In this document: positions 12,217 to 22,910 of the stretch, one piece after another | Layout: every line of letters starts with the position of its first letter | How positions within the stretch are numbered: the stretch's first letter is position 1 | DNA from: Coriolopsis trogii | Taxonomy: Eukaryota; Basidiomycota; Agaricomycetes; Polyporales; Polyporaceae | NCBI GenBank assembly: GCA_020543525.1 | Contig: JAHYIO010000001.1 | Span: 3,410,001 to 3,474,000, forward strand | Length of the DNA: 64,000 nt | Direction of reading: 5' to 3' | Position numbers and translations under genes: made by a program | Notes under the pieces: generated by a model | What the model saw: only the letters and a program-made list of their open reading frames with translations | The model's database searches: none | What the model was told of the DNA's origin: nothing

Positions 12217-12622
12217 CTAGAGAGGAGAGAGACCGCCCCAGTCGGTTGACCGATAGAGTTGGAGAGGAAGCCGACGCTGCTGAAGCTCCCGGCGAATTGC
12301 GCGACACATGAGAGCGAGAACCTCGAGAAGGCTGACTGACAGTGCGGTAGCGGCACATGCCAGAAGTACTAGTGCCGCAGTGCACAAGAACCTGAGGAAC
12401 ACCCATGTCCGGGACGGACCGGACACGGTGTGTGCTGCAGCGCCGCCGTAGGTGCAGTTAAGCACTTCCAGTAGTACCGAGGCCCACAGTAATTCAATCT
12501 ATAAGACACTACCTGTTCATGGGTTAGAATACGATGGATCGTTAGAAGCAATCATAACTCACCGTACACCTAAGGGGCCTCCTGGCCGCGCTCCCTGGGT
12601 CAGTATGGCTAGGGTGCCCCAT
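12217..12622 (-). CDS. Small two-helix membrane protein
   Basis: The ATG at 12622 opens a short first exon (MGHPSHTDPGSAARRPL). A ~70-nt intron (donor gtgagt, acceptor ttatag) joins it in phase to a second exon ending at 12217, giving roughly 110 residues. The second exon begins with a hydrophobic stretch (IELLWASVLLEVL), has a small glycine/alanine-rich loop, and then a clear membrane helix (FLRFLCTAALVLLACAATAL), followed by a basic tail (RAIRRELQQRR). No family is recognised. It lies directly upstream of the DUF1766 gene on the same strand, which makes it part of a row of minus-strand genes. The gene model rests on phase and hydrophobicity alone. Confidence 0.5.
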
Positions 12623-13473
12623 TGTTGACCTACGCGCAGAAACGTATCGCAAAAAATAAATAATGTCTCCCCCAATGCTCCCATCAGCCACTGCCTGTCT
12701 TAAGCTTCCACCTCATGTTGCATGAGTGTCTCGTATCGAGAAGACGAACAAGCGCCAGGCCGGAGCTGCACTTGGACACAGCCACACATGAGATCCTGTT
12801 CCCACACCGCCCAGACTGGGCCGTGAGATGCCATTGCCATACACGTTCGTTCCTAAAAGGGCAGCCTGACTCGAGCGTCCACATCTTCATATGGCAAGTT
12901 GTGCCCGTATCCGTGGAGGTCCGCGGCTCCCCAGCATGTCTTCCGTCTAACAGAGGCAATTCTTAGAATATCATATGCATCAATTCAAAGAAAGGACGTA
13001 CTCGGACAGGTGTAGAGATCATCGACCTGTTGGATATCGAGGCTTCACTGAGAATATTCCATAGGGTAGATGGGCACAAGCGCGTGCGGCATTGCTCCTG
13101 AGAGCGACACGCTCCTGCCTGCATCTTTGTCGGCCATGCCGAGAGGAAAGCCGGTACTGACGAGTCGCGGAAAGTTCACGCGGCCGTCAGTATCGCTGTA
13201 CTTCGGCCTTCGTCTCTCTGATGACTGACATGCGCTGCTCGAGGACCCGACGTGCGCACACGGGGTTTGCCTTGGCTCTTGCGCATGAATCGTCCTGCTC
13301 GTCCGCGAGAATGAGCCCGTAGATCCCGCTTGAGAGAACGGAATATAGAAGAAGAATCCAATTTTGTGGGGGGCGGGGGTTCTAGGAGGAGCCGTCTCCT
13401 CGACGCTGTCATCTCCTCAATGCTGTCGTCTCCTCGATGCTCACGCCATCAAGGATGTGCTTGACCTCTCTCA
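12623..13473. other. Gene-free stretch
   Basis: Open frames of up to 91 codons occur (12684-12959 and 13176-13412, minus strand), but neither shows a recognisable motif or a convincing exon partner. One of them could be an upstream exon or a short unknown gene. Confidence 0.4.
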
Positions 13474-15324
13474 CTAGGGTGGTAGTGGAAGAGTGGTCAG
13501 AGTTGCGGATGAGTTGTCGATGTAGTGTCTGTCGGCGTAGTTGCCCTCGAAGTAGGCGGCCTGACGGGAGTAGTCCTTAGTCCCTACAGATGGCGGTCGA
13601 TGATGGGGCGATCTTAGGAGCGATTGGAAGCTCGACCAAGCTATCCATGTGACGGACATGGATTTCTTGCACTCGGAGGGGACGGAGATGAGACCACTCG
13701 ATGACGTCTCGGAGGGGTACTCCGCGCCGGAGGCATCCTTGTAAACGGTGTTCGTGAGGCGGTTGGAGACAACAATGGCATGCCGCTGGCATTCTGCGTT
13801 CAAGAAGGGGTTGTCAGAACGAGAATACAGGTGACGGCGCGCAACGCATGCAGCGCCAAGGAAAATGTGTTTGAAAACAGCTGGAAACGTACGCCGAGGG
13901 CACATCATATAGCCCGTGTCGCTTCGCACATACTGGCTGCGACAACAACCGCTCGCAAAGGTCAGCGGTTTGGGTACGGTGCATAGCATAGCCAACGGAT
14001 TACACAAAAGTCTGGTAACTTAACATGCTAGAACGTGGAGCTCACGAAGGTACTGTCTACACCACCCTCAGTCAAACGATGGCCTCTGCCGACAAGAACA
14101 TTGTTATGAGTTTTGTGACCGCTGCGCTAGAAGAATGACTCACCAAAAGCATCGAAGGCGTCCTGGAATCCTTCTTCCTGCGGCTCCTGTACGCAGAGAA
14201 GGTCTCCTTGGTGACCCAGCTGGGATCGCCGTTGCGTTGGAAGTGGAGACGACGCGATCGATCCGATGGCTGCCTATCCCCGGCACGAACCGAAACCCAA
14301 AGCCCATGGGCGTTAAGTACCCATGATTTGGTGCGAGAGGTCCGCTCATCGATGTGAAGGTAGAGTTCATCCACAGATGTGCGAAGAGACGGAGGTGGAT
14401 GGCATACAGTGTACCGGCCAGACGTTCGATACCATACCGTCTGGCCCTTTCCGCGCCTGAAATCTTTGCTGTCTCGATACTGGTCCCAATCAGTAGCATC
14501 GCCATATGTGATACCCTGTACGTCGTCCTCGTCCTCGGATACAGAGACATCTGCCGTCTCAGGAGAGACGCGGATTTCGTCAGGAGAACTCGCTGAGGCA
14601 GCGCCCCACCCGGTACTCGAGGAAGAGTCGACAGGATCTTGTGGATCAGTGTCATCTGTCTCCGACACCGCAGCGCCATTATGAGGCACATCGTTCGATG
14701 GACCCTCGAGCGTGACGTCTTCGGGATCAGCAAGACGCACGACCTCCTGCCGAGAGTTGATGATGTCTGACGGGGCCGTTGCTTGTCCAAGGTCATCACA
14801 GGACGAAGGCGGTTGGATGGTCGGAGAAGCGCTCGAGAGTTTTTTGCGACAAGCCATTGCTTTGCGAGAAAATCGGATGAATGGAAGGGGAGCTGGAGAA
14901 CCAGTGGTATTGTCGGAATGGCGAGGCAGAGTAGTACGAGAGTCGAGCAAATCGTGACTAGTCCCTGCGATGGCAGACGTGCCAAGTGAGGGACATGCCG
15001 ATGTGTTGTCGATGAGATTCAACGAAGAGGAGGGAACTTCTACACCCTAGCCGTCAGGCTATGCGTTCCAGCCTAATCGAACCACTCACCAATATCATCG
15101 ATCCGGAGGTTTACCACCGAGTCGTGGTGTCCGGAGGAGATTGTCGTGGCGGTTACAACAGCAGGCTCACGAACTGCTTGTAGACGAATTAGTTGTGTAT
15201 CAATACAGAGCTGTCAGTACTCACCGAGATCGTTATCGGAAACTGGTCCGCCGTCTTGTTGTGAATCCAAGGCGAGTGGCTCGTAACCAAAACTCGATCT
15301 GCGAAGCGACATTGATAACAGCAT
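13474..15324 (-). CDS. Fungal protein of unknown function (C-terminal YFEGNY family)
   Basis: The ATG at 15324 (MLLSMSLRRSSFGYEPLALD) opens a five- or six-exon gene. Exons splice in phase through introns near 15190-15235 and 15048-15092 into a ~316-codon exon that is Ser/Asp/Glu-rich, ends in a more ordered block (SWVLNAHGLWVSVRAGDRQP) and stops at a donor near 14148. A short linking exon near 13890-13930 is followed by the last exon (about 13790-13474), with HAIVVSNRLTNTVYKDASG, GLISVPSECKKSMSVTWI and DYSRQAAYFEGNYADRHYID before the stop. From memory, the C-terminal motifs belong to a large basidiomycete family of unknown function that occurs in many copies per genome. The gene lies 456 bp downstream of the transposase stop on the same strand. 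No enzymatic motif is seen. Confidence 0.6.
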
Positions 15325-15779
15325 CCTAGCGACATCGCACGTCCACTTTCTCACCTCTCGGAGGCAGGCTTGGTATGTTCAAATCGCCTTCGATTTGTGT
15401 AAACTGTCTGCGGTATTGCGGGGAGGGCGAGGGGCCGATAAGAGGATGAGGAACGACATCGAGAGGGTATTTGGCGCCAATTCCTCACCGTCCACGTCTC
15501 CGGGTCACATGCAACTGTACCGGCGGCTGACAAGAGTCCTACACGAAGCACGAGAGTTCCTCGCCGACGAATGGTGGTCATGTGGATATCCTGTACAGTT
15601 GGAAGGGAGAAACGTATACGTGAGGTTTCAAGGCTCAATCCGCAAGTTTGACGTACTTAAGGTCTCAGATTGTAAAAGGTCTTTGCGAACCACGTGCAGC
15701 GACAGCTAGGCAGGGCCTCGCAACAATGGATCCTAGTGAAACAATACAGCAAACAATACATGGTGGCGAGATGAGCTCT

Positions 15780-18700
15780 TCACAAGTCACCCAAATCTAT
15801 GACATCTCCAGGATCCTCCCAATCACCATCACCCCTTCCAGCTTCGGTGGGCCTCGTGTGCAAGTCGCTATCCGCCCTTGCGACAAGGCGGACGCTCTGC
15901 GCAACAACGATGTGAATACTGTATAGCGGCGGTATGAGGTTGCATTGCGTACCTTGTCCAAAGATAGCGCATGAACACAGGGCCGCGATATACGGGCCAT
16001 CACCACAGGGGTCCGAGCAAAGTGCGCTACGACGTCATCGAGGCTAAGAACAACCGCGGGAAGGTAGGAATCGTAGTAGAGCTCGCTGCCGACGTATGCG
16101 TATTTTCGGTACGGGTCATGACGAGCATCTGTTGGAGAGAGCTGTTCGAGAGGTGCAACATACAGGTACGTCGACTCCGTGAGATGCCCATGGGCGTCGC
16201 GGGTGGCAAAGGAGAAGATTCGCTGGATGCGACCTGCTCTGTTGAAAGAGGACCAGCGGTAGATGACATTGCTATCCTTCGGCGAGTCAGTTGCGCTTAG
16301 AAAGGACACTCCGCCGCACACCACACGACGTTGTTGAGACGCGCTGTTTGTGAGTTGCTGACTGCCGGGGACGCGCCGAATCTCGCGTGCGTCGATATAC
16401 AGCTCTGTTCCGCTCTTGCTGTTCAGATGTTGAATCAGAGCCCGAAAGCATTCATCGTCCAAAAGCAGTTTCCGCGGCGCGTTCTGCTTGCTCTTGAGCC
16501 ATGAGCCAGCATCCAGGAGTGTAGACTCGCGCAGTCTCGTTCCTCGGCGATCCTCGGCCGCTGCCTCTTCGAACGCCGATACGAGTTCCCCTACTTCGTT
16601 TCGAATGTCGGTACGTTCCAGGAGGATCCGTAAGTTGCTTGCCCGGCAAGTATTCTTCATGTACGTGGATTCCAAGTCGCCTGATGGAACGATGAATATG
16701 AGCCAGACATGCACGTATATATAGGATACAACTCACCGAATTTCATGTTTGTGTTCTCACTCTGCAAGCGGAAATTCATTCGCTCCGAGAAGAAGGTCCG
16801 GATGGAATGCAGAGGTCCGAAGTGGCGGAGGAAGTAGGGAATATGGAGGGAGTTATGTTGATTTGGCCTGATGTTGATGTGGTAGAGTTCCTTTGCCTTC
16901 GTCAGATACCGCATCGCAACCTTCTCGTATAATTGGATCGCAGACTCGGTCATTTCAAGCAATCCGCCAATGACAACCTCCGTAACGAGGTCCATGTAGT
17001 TATCAAGCTTTTCACGATGTTCTTGAGATTGATCGTACCAGAGCTGGATGAGGATGATCGGGAGGTTTACGACATAGAAGATGTGCCACTGGTCAGCGCT
17101 TAGCTTGCCCCGCGACTTCGTACCGACATTAGCCGGAACGGGGTTGACCCAAGAAGGCAGTTCGGTCAGCGGGAGGCGTTCATGAATATGCTTCAAAGTC
17201 TTCTTGCCCAACATCACAGGAGCATCGACGAGCTTCATCGTGCTATGATCTGTCTCCACTATTGCCTGTCATAGATTCAGCCTAAGCCTGTGATGCAATT
17301 CTGTCAATACGCAATACATACTTTGACGCTGGAGGCTTGACTCGCCGCAGCGGGGATATTTGATCGCTAACAACAGGACGTGAGTACTCGTACTACTCTG
17401 ACTGTGGGAGTTGAAGACTCACAATAGCTACAAGAGCATTGATAATGTCTTTCTTGTTACCCGAGACAGCGACACCATACTTTTGTGATAGCTGCACGAA
17501 AACACCAACGTTGAATTTGGAATCCAAGGTCGACGCCGAGTTTCCGGACAAGAACGCGCGGTCCGCAGCCTCGACGTCGTTCCGCTGTGCCTTCTTCTGC
17601 GACTGCTGTTCAGGTTGACCTGACGTATGCGAAACCGGGATGGAAGACCGTGAGTGATTGCCTCCGGACGGGATGGACTCGGATGACTCCGGAACGCGAG
17701 GGTCCTGCTGCAAGCCGTTGTTGATTCTCTGTGAGAAGCACAACTGTGAGTATGGGTGTGCTATTCGGAACGGAGAGCTCACTGACATATTCGATAAGCT
17801 TGCTAATCATGTGCGGCTTTGAGGTCTTCTTATAGTGTACATCCAGGAGGGTACACAGGTGCTTGAGAACGGCACGTGTACACGAGGCGCTCAACTGTTC
17901 AGCGGTTCCGTTGTAGACGAGCTCAAGTCCCCTGGCGACCTCTTCTTCGGAGAGCACCGGTTCGGTCTCACCATCAGCATCCTCAGCTGCAACGCTTAAG
18001 CCCCAGATGACACGACAGTGATGTTTGAGCAGCCCGAGATAGTGCATATGCATGGAGTCAATGACGGTGTAGCGGATCGGGTCCCAGTACGGCAGGTCGA
18101 GAAGCACGGACCAGCGGGTGCTGTTCCGCTTGAACGCCTCCTCGCGTCCCTTGACCGTTGGTTGGTCCTTCCAAGCTTGTGCGTCCGCTCGATACTCAGC
18201 GCAACTACGATGCCTCCAATGATCCATGTCGAGATCGTTGATGTCATTCTTCTTGAGTTTGCAGACGCTGCAGAAGTACTTCGCGCCGGCACCGCCGAAC
18301 CCAGCGGTCTGTCTCGCCGCGGGGAGGTCACATACTATAGGGACTAGTGCACAACGGACTAAACGGCCTTGTGGATACTGCGCCGTTTGTGCATAGAACA
18401 CTCCATGGGCCCAGAACTCGAGTAGCTCATCGACAAGAGGGCGAAGGAAATGGTTGATTTGATCTATTGAGGGCTTCCCGGGACCCGGTATGACCCCCAC
18501 CAAGAACATGTTCTCAGGGCGATAGCGTAGATGGGGCGGAAGGTTGAGGCAATACATGTAGATGGCCGTGACAGAAACCGTCTGCTTTGCCGTCTTGTTC
18601 TGGAACGGGTTGAATCCGTCGACGGAGAGCCCAAAGATCAAACGTGCCTCCCCTGGCGGTGCATCAACGAATCTAGTGCCATTGTCCATGAACAATTCAC

Positions 18701-20179
18701 GGAATACCGGGGCGTCCCAGAGGTCCGCCATGCACTCCTTGCTAGCACCTGCGGCTCGCTTGAGCATGTTGTCCATAATCGCTTCCATGCCTGGACGTGC
18801 GAGCAAACGCGCCAGCCATTGCTTCATCTCCTGGTAGAGAAAGACGCGAAGTGGAAAGGAGAATGTCCGACCCCGGATGGTTCGTGAACGCCACAGATTC
18901 GTCCGGCACGCCCTGCTCAAATGCGTGACTTTGTGTTCACAAATTTGAGGGTAGGGTTTCGGGTAGATGGCATAGCAGACAGGGCAACAGATGTAAGGGC
19001 GTGTGACTGGGTCGAGGTCAAATCGTCCAAGAATGGTGCGGATGTCGACTGGAAGTGACTCGATGAAGTCGCGCTGCTCGCCGTCACGAGATCTGCCTTT
19101 CGTAACTCTGACGAGGACTCGAAGTGCGATAAGGAGGATGCGTGTAGCCCTGCGGGGGACCCGATATATGAGATGGAGCAATAACGCTGTGAGGTGGTGC
19201 ACAACTAAGACCGGATCGAGGACGAGATGCGGATGGAGGAAGTAGCGGCCTGTAACCACATGCGGTGAGTCATCGAAGTCAACTATAGAGCACAACGCCT
19301 TACCAGTATCCACGAATGAAGAACCAGTGCGCTCGCAAAAGCTCGCAAGATGCCGCTGTCTCATCCACTCTCGCTCCTTGTGTATCTGCATCCGCGCCCA
19401 TTCTTGACGTAAGCGCTCGAGCAACGAGGAGCGCCTGTCGCGTGATCTTGAACCAGAGGCTGATTCGGAAGGGAAGGAAAGTGCGGCGACAGTAGTGTAC
19501 ATGGCATGAAGCCATTGTTCCTGGTCAAGAAACTCTGAATTGCCCAAATACTTTGCTTCCAGAGCATGAGGCCCAGTGTTAGGTTCGAGGACGTCGTCGA
19601 TCTCGACACCTTGAAAGACCTCGACTTCACCAGGACTACTGAGAAACGATAGCGAGCCGCTGAAACTGTACGTGCGAATACCAGTGTGTGTGCATGACTC
19701 TAGAAACGTGAGATCGTCGTTATCGTCCCCTCTCTCGACATCAGCATGTGTCTCGAAGGTATGGAGGTCGGTAGAAGCTGAGTTGGAGCCACTAGGTTTG
19801 GGAGGGTGAGGTCGCGATTCTGCCGATTTAGAGTTGTGATCATGGGGTAGGGCAGTGAGGTGGTCCACAGATGAGGTGATGCTTTCGCGGATATCAGGGC
19901 GATACGGGCTTGGTCGAAGGGGATCGATAGATCCTGACATTGGCCTCTTCGACTGTGGCCGACGGGAGGACGATGCGGTTTCACGAGACGGAATCTCGTG
20001 GTCCAATTCGTGACCTCTGCCGGCAATAGCTCGCTCCAACTCTGCGTTTTGTGCACGTCGTCGTGTGCTCCGATCGGTATCTGTGTACTGTTGAGAAGCT
20101 TTGCTAAGATCAGAGAAAATTTGTTTACCGTTCCGCTTGGACCTGCTCAACAAAGGTGAGTTCGCTTCCTCCTCCAATT
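15780..20179 (-). CDS. Tnp2-family (CACTA/En-Spm-like) transposase
   Basis: A long exon (20179-17811) carries a Ser/Arg-rich N-terminus, then a Cys-rich block (CCPVCYAIYP ... CEHKVTHLSRACRT), then the transposase core: IFGLSVDGFNPFQNK, LNLPPHLRYRPENMFLVGVI, PLVDELLEFWAHGVF, IVCDLPAARQTAGFGG, a CSVCKLKK zinc pair, and DSMHMHYLGLLKHHC. These match the Tnp2/Transposase_21 family of fungal CACTA-like elements. The conserved Asp residues (VDGF, CDLPA, DSMH) are candidates for the catalytic acidic site. Downstream exons (17757-17407, about 17267-16735, 16660-15951, 15900-15780) keep phase and carry GKLSADQWHIFYVVNLP, NQHNSLHIPYFLRHFGP and RKYAYVGSELYYDSYLPAV, ending in an acidic tail. I see no internal stop, so it may be active. 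The exon at 20179 opens without an ATG, and the nearest in-frame ATG would remove about 80 residues, so an upstream exon is likely (see 20237-20961). Confidence 0.8.
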
Positions 20180-20236
20180 CTGCGAACGCCGAGGCTGATC
20201 AGATTTATCAGTGTACCTACGTTAGAGTGAGATGAA

Positions 20237-20961
20237 TTACGCAGACGTACCTTGTCGATCCCTATGAGCAGATCCGCCAATAAGAGAGAAACGTACATGT
20301 AGAGTGGAAAGGTCTTGAACTCCCGCCTCTCCCAGGAAACAACTGGCGGGGAGAGCTGAGTGACGGTACGAATCGAAATATACAAGAGGCAGGATGCGAG
20401 AAGAGTGGGGAATTAATCGACGACGTTCAAGTGCCCATAGGATGTCAATGACCCGCCATCTGGAGTTCACGGCTGGGACAAATGGTTCAAAAGGTAATCG
20501 TTCTGGAGATGACTTTCGGAGACTCACCGATCGGTATGGAACGCTTCCCTAATCCCAGAATAAAGATAGTCATATCGACGTCTCCACGCCGTTGGCATGC
20601 ACTGCGTATATTGACAGGCAATTTGGACCGCAGAGATGGGTGGCAGACTAGGATAGGACGTGAGAGGTGTTTCAGATTGAGCGAGTATATACTACTATAA
20701 TCACTCACATATTGCAAAGACGTAGACAAGAATCATGTCCATGAAGCATATCGCAGTGAGGATCGCAGAGCGCCACGCTGCATCCTGCTGTTCATTTCGA
20801 GCGAGTATCGGCGATGTTCCAGTTAATAACGCGATAGCGAGTATGACCCAGAGGAGCACGAGCGACTGGAGTATAACAGCGTAGTGGGCATTGAGTTTGG
20901 CCGCGGACCGTCGCCGCCACCTCCGAAGTGGTCTCTGTCGCGTCAGCCGCCATCGCTCCAT
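20237..20961 (-). CDS. Transmembrane-protein exons, possibly the 5' end of the transposase gene
   Basis: The ATG at 20961 starts a basic segment (MERWRLTRQRPLRRWRRR) followed by two membrane helices (VILQSLVLLWVILAIALLTG and AILTAICFMDMILVYVFAI). Two more exons follow in phase (introns near 20648-20706 and about 20510-20530), with SKLPVNIRSACQRRGDVDM and WRVIDILWALERRRLIPHSS. Read on its own, the frame stops at 20237. A good donor (gtacgt, 20245-20250) and an acceptor (cag, 20180-20182) would instead join it, in phase, to the ATG-less first exon of the transposase, replacing the stop. Both readings are possible: a separate ~230-residue membrane protein, or the N-terminus of a membrane-anchored transposase. 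No known family is recognised. Confidence 0.5.
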
Positions 20962-21304
20962 GAGTGTATTGAGAGAGAACAGGTTCTGGAGGGCGGACGT
21001 AGCTACTAAGCTAGACGGTGAGAATGATGGAGAGGAGAGACAAGATGACCGCTATTGGCACGTGCTTCTCGTCCCTTGGCACTCGGGTTAAGGTTGTAGC
21101 TCCGTTTCAGAGTTCAGGATGCAGGGTTGCATGGTTGGTCTCTCTGAACTGCGAGTTGTTCTTTCACTCAGAGCACCTCAAAGCCATGTGTGACACTGCA
21201 AACGACTGAAGTTCTCGGTAGCCGATGTACAACGATGCAAAGTAGTAGAACCATACTGCCGTGCTACCATGGCAAAACTCCGCCGTGCGACGTCTTCCGT
21301 GCGA

Positions 21305-22910
21305 TCAACCCAATAATGCCTCGGCGGACTGCCTGGCAGCCTGCACCGTCTCAAGGCGCGCTCTCAACTCCTCCGCAGTCATCCGAAGGACGGGGAGGAC
21401 GAAAGGGAACAAGTGGCGCCTAGAAGGATCGCCGGCGCCGAAGTTTTTCATCACGGACTCGAGGACCTTCTGCATGTCGTAAAGTCTATCCACAACAGTG
21501 AGGACGACGGAGTGCCCCAAGGTCAAACGCCCAACCTCCCGACATATAGGGTTCCCGGATGCCGCCTTGGCGCAGAGTGAGCGGGCGTGAGCGAGGTGCA
21601 CCTCGGCACGATGGAAGGCGGAAAGCAGCTGTGCCGTGGCGTACATCGCACTTGCCAGCTCCCTTTGGATGTGTCCGATGGAGTTTGTCATGGCGTTCGC
21701 AGAGAGCGCGATGACGTCGTCGATAGCCAACACAAGCAGGCCGTCGACATACCATCCAGCGAAGTCGTAATACGACATCAAAACCAACGAGCCTACTATC
21801 GTCTCGTCAATGTGCACAACGCTGGAGATGGGTCAGAACGTGATCACAAAATATATCAGACTGCACTCACCGAGACAAGCCCAACTCGATATGAACCAAG
21901 AGCTGGTACAACGCGTTCGAAGCGACGCGCGAAGTGCGCATGATGTCCTCGAACTCCACAGCATGAGCCTTCTCGATGAGACTGGTGTTGTCGAACGGCA
22001 GGATAGCGTCGGTGTAAGTAACATCGGCGTCTTTGAGGTAGCAAGCTGCGCGTGCGAAGGAGGATATAGTCATGATCGAGGCGTTGGAGGGGGCCGCGTC
22101 CAGTATCACCTCGAAAGCCACTCGTTGATCAACCGACAATGAGAAGACGGTGGGGTTGGTATCTCCGCGAGGACTCCCTGCGGCGAAGGGGCACACAAAG
22201 ATGCTGAAGGGAACAAATGGAAGTATGCACGCGGCAGCGATAGCGACGTCTCTCATGGAGCCGATGGACTCCTGGACATGGGGGTGTTTGTTGTCAATGG
22301 GAAGGTTGCGAATGTACAGGCGGAGCTTGATGCTGTGGACCAGGAGGGAGCACAAAGGGAACGCAAACATCGCGATGATGATCAGACAGGTAACCCGATG
22401 AAGCATCTTGTGATGGTGGACACGGTATGCTGCAGAATGGTCAGAGGTTATCAATCGCGCGCAAAGTAAGGGACGTACTTCTGGTATGATCGCGGTACTT
22501 GGTGAAGAGTGGGAGGCGTAATGAGCTCGGGCGGCAAGTGTTAAATATTGGCGCTTACAACGTCCGCGTCCACGAGCCATACAACACGATGCTGCCACAA
22601 GCGCTTTCCGCGCATGTTCAACTTCTAGTGAAATACCGTCATCTCCTTCTACCGATCTTGAGGTCGACTCACTGCCGAATCGCTGGATACCTACAAGCAA
22701 AGCCGACCCCGTTGTCGAGTACGCCGGAACGCCTGAATTCGAATCGCCCACGCCCAGCCCTAGTCTTCGGTGGTGGTCGTAACAGTATGTGCGTCTTTGA
22801 GAAGGAAGAACCTCACAGCCCTCTGCTTCGATGATGCTTGGGCAGAGACACTCCGACGGCGATTCATCGTCTGTAGTAGAGGACCAGCGGGTGTGTATCG
22901 AGCTCCGCAT
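21305..22910 (-). CDS. Membrane protein of unknown function
   Basis: A 347-codon exon beginning with the ATG at 22910 joins through one ~48-nt intron (donor gtgagt, acceptor ctccag, in phase) to an exon that ends at 21305, giving about 515 residues. The N-terminal ~150 residues are polar. They are followed by a membrane helix (VTCLIIIAMFAFPLCSLLV), a second helix (AIAAACILPFVPFSIFVCPF), a polar middle, and a C-terminal half of amphipathic helices (LASAMYATAQLLSAFHRAEV ... AEELRARLETVQAARQSAE). It resembles no enzyme I know. It is the first minus-strand gene left of the divergent centre, 344 bp upstream of the transmembrane exons that precede the transposase. Confidence 0.55.
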
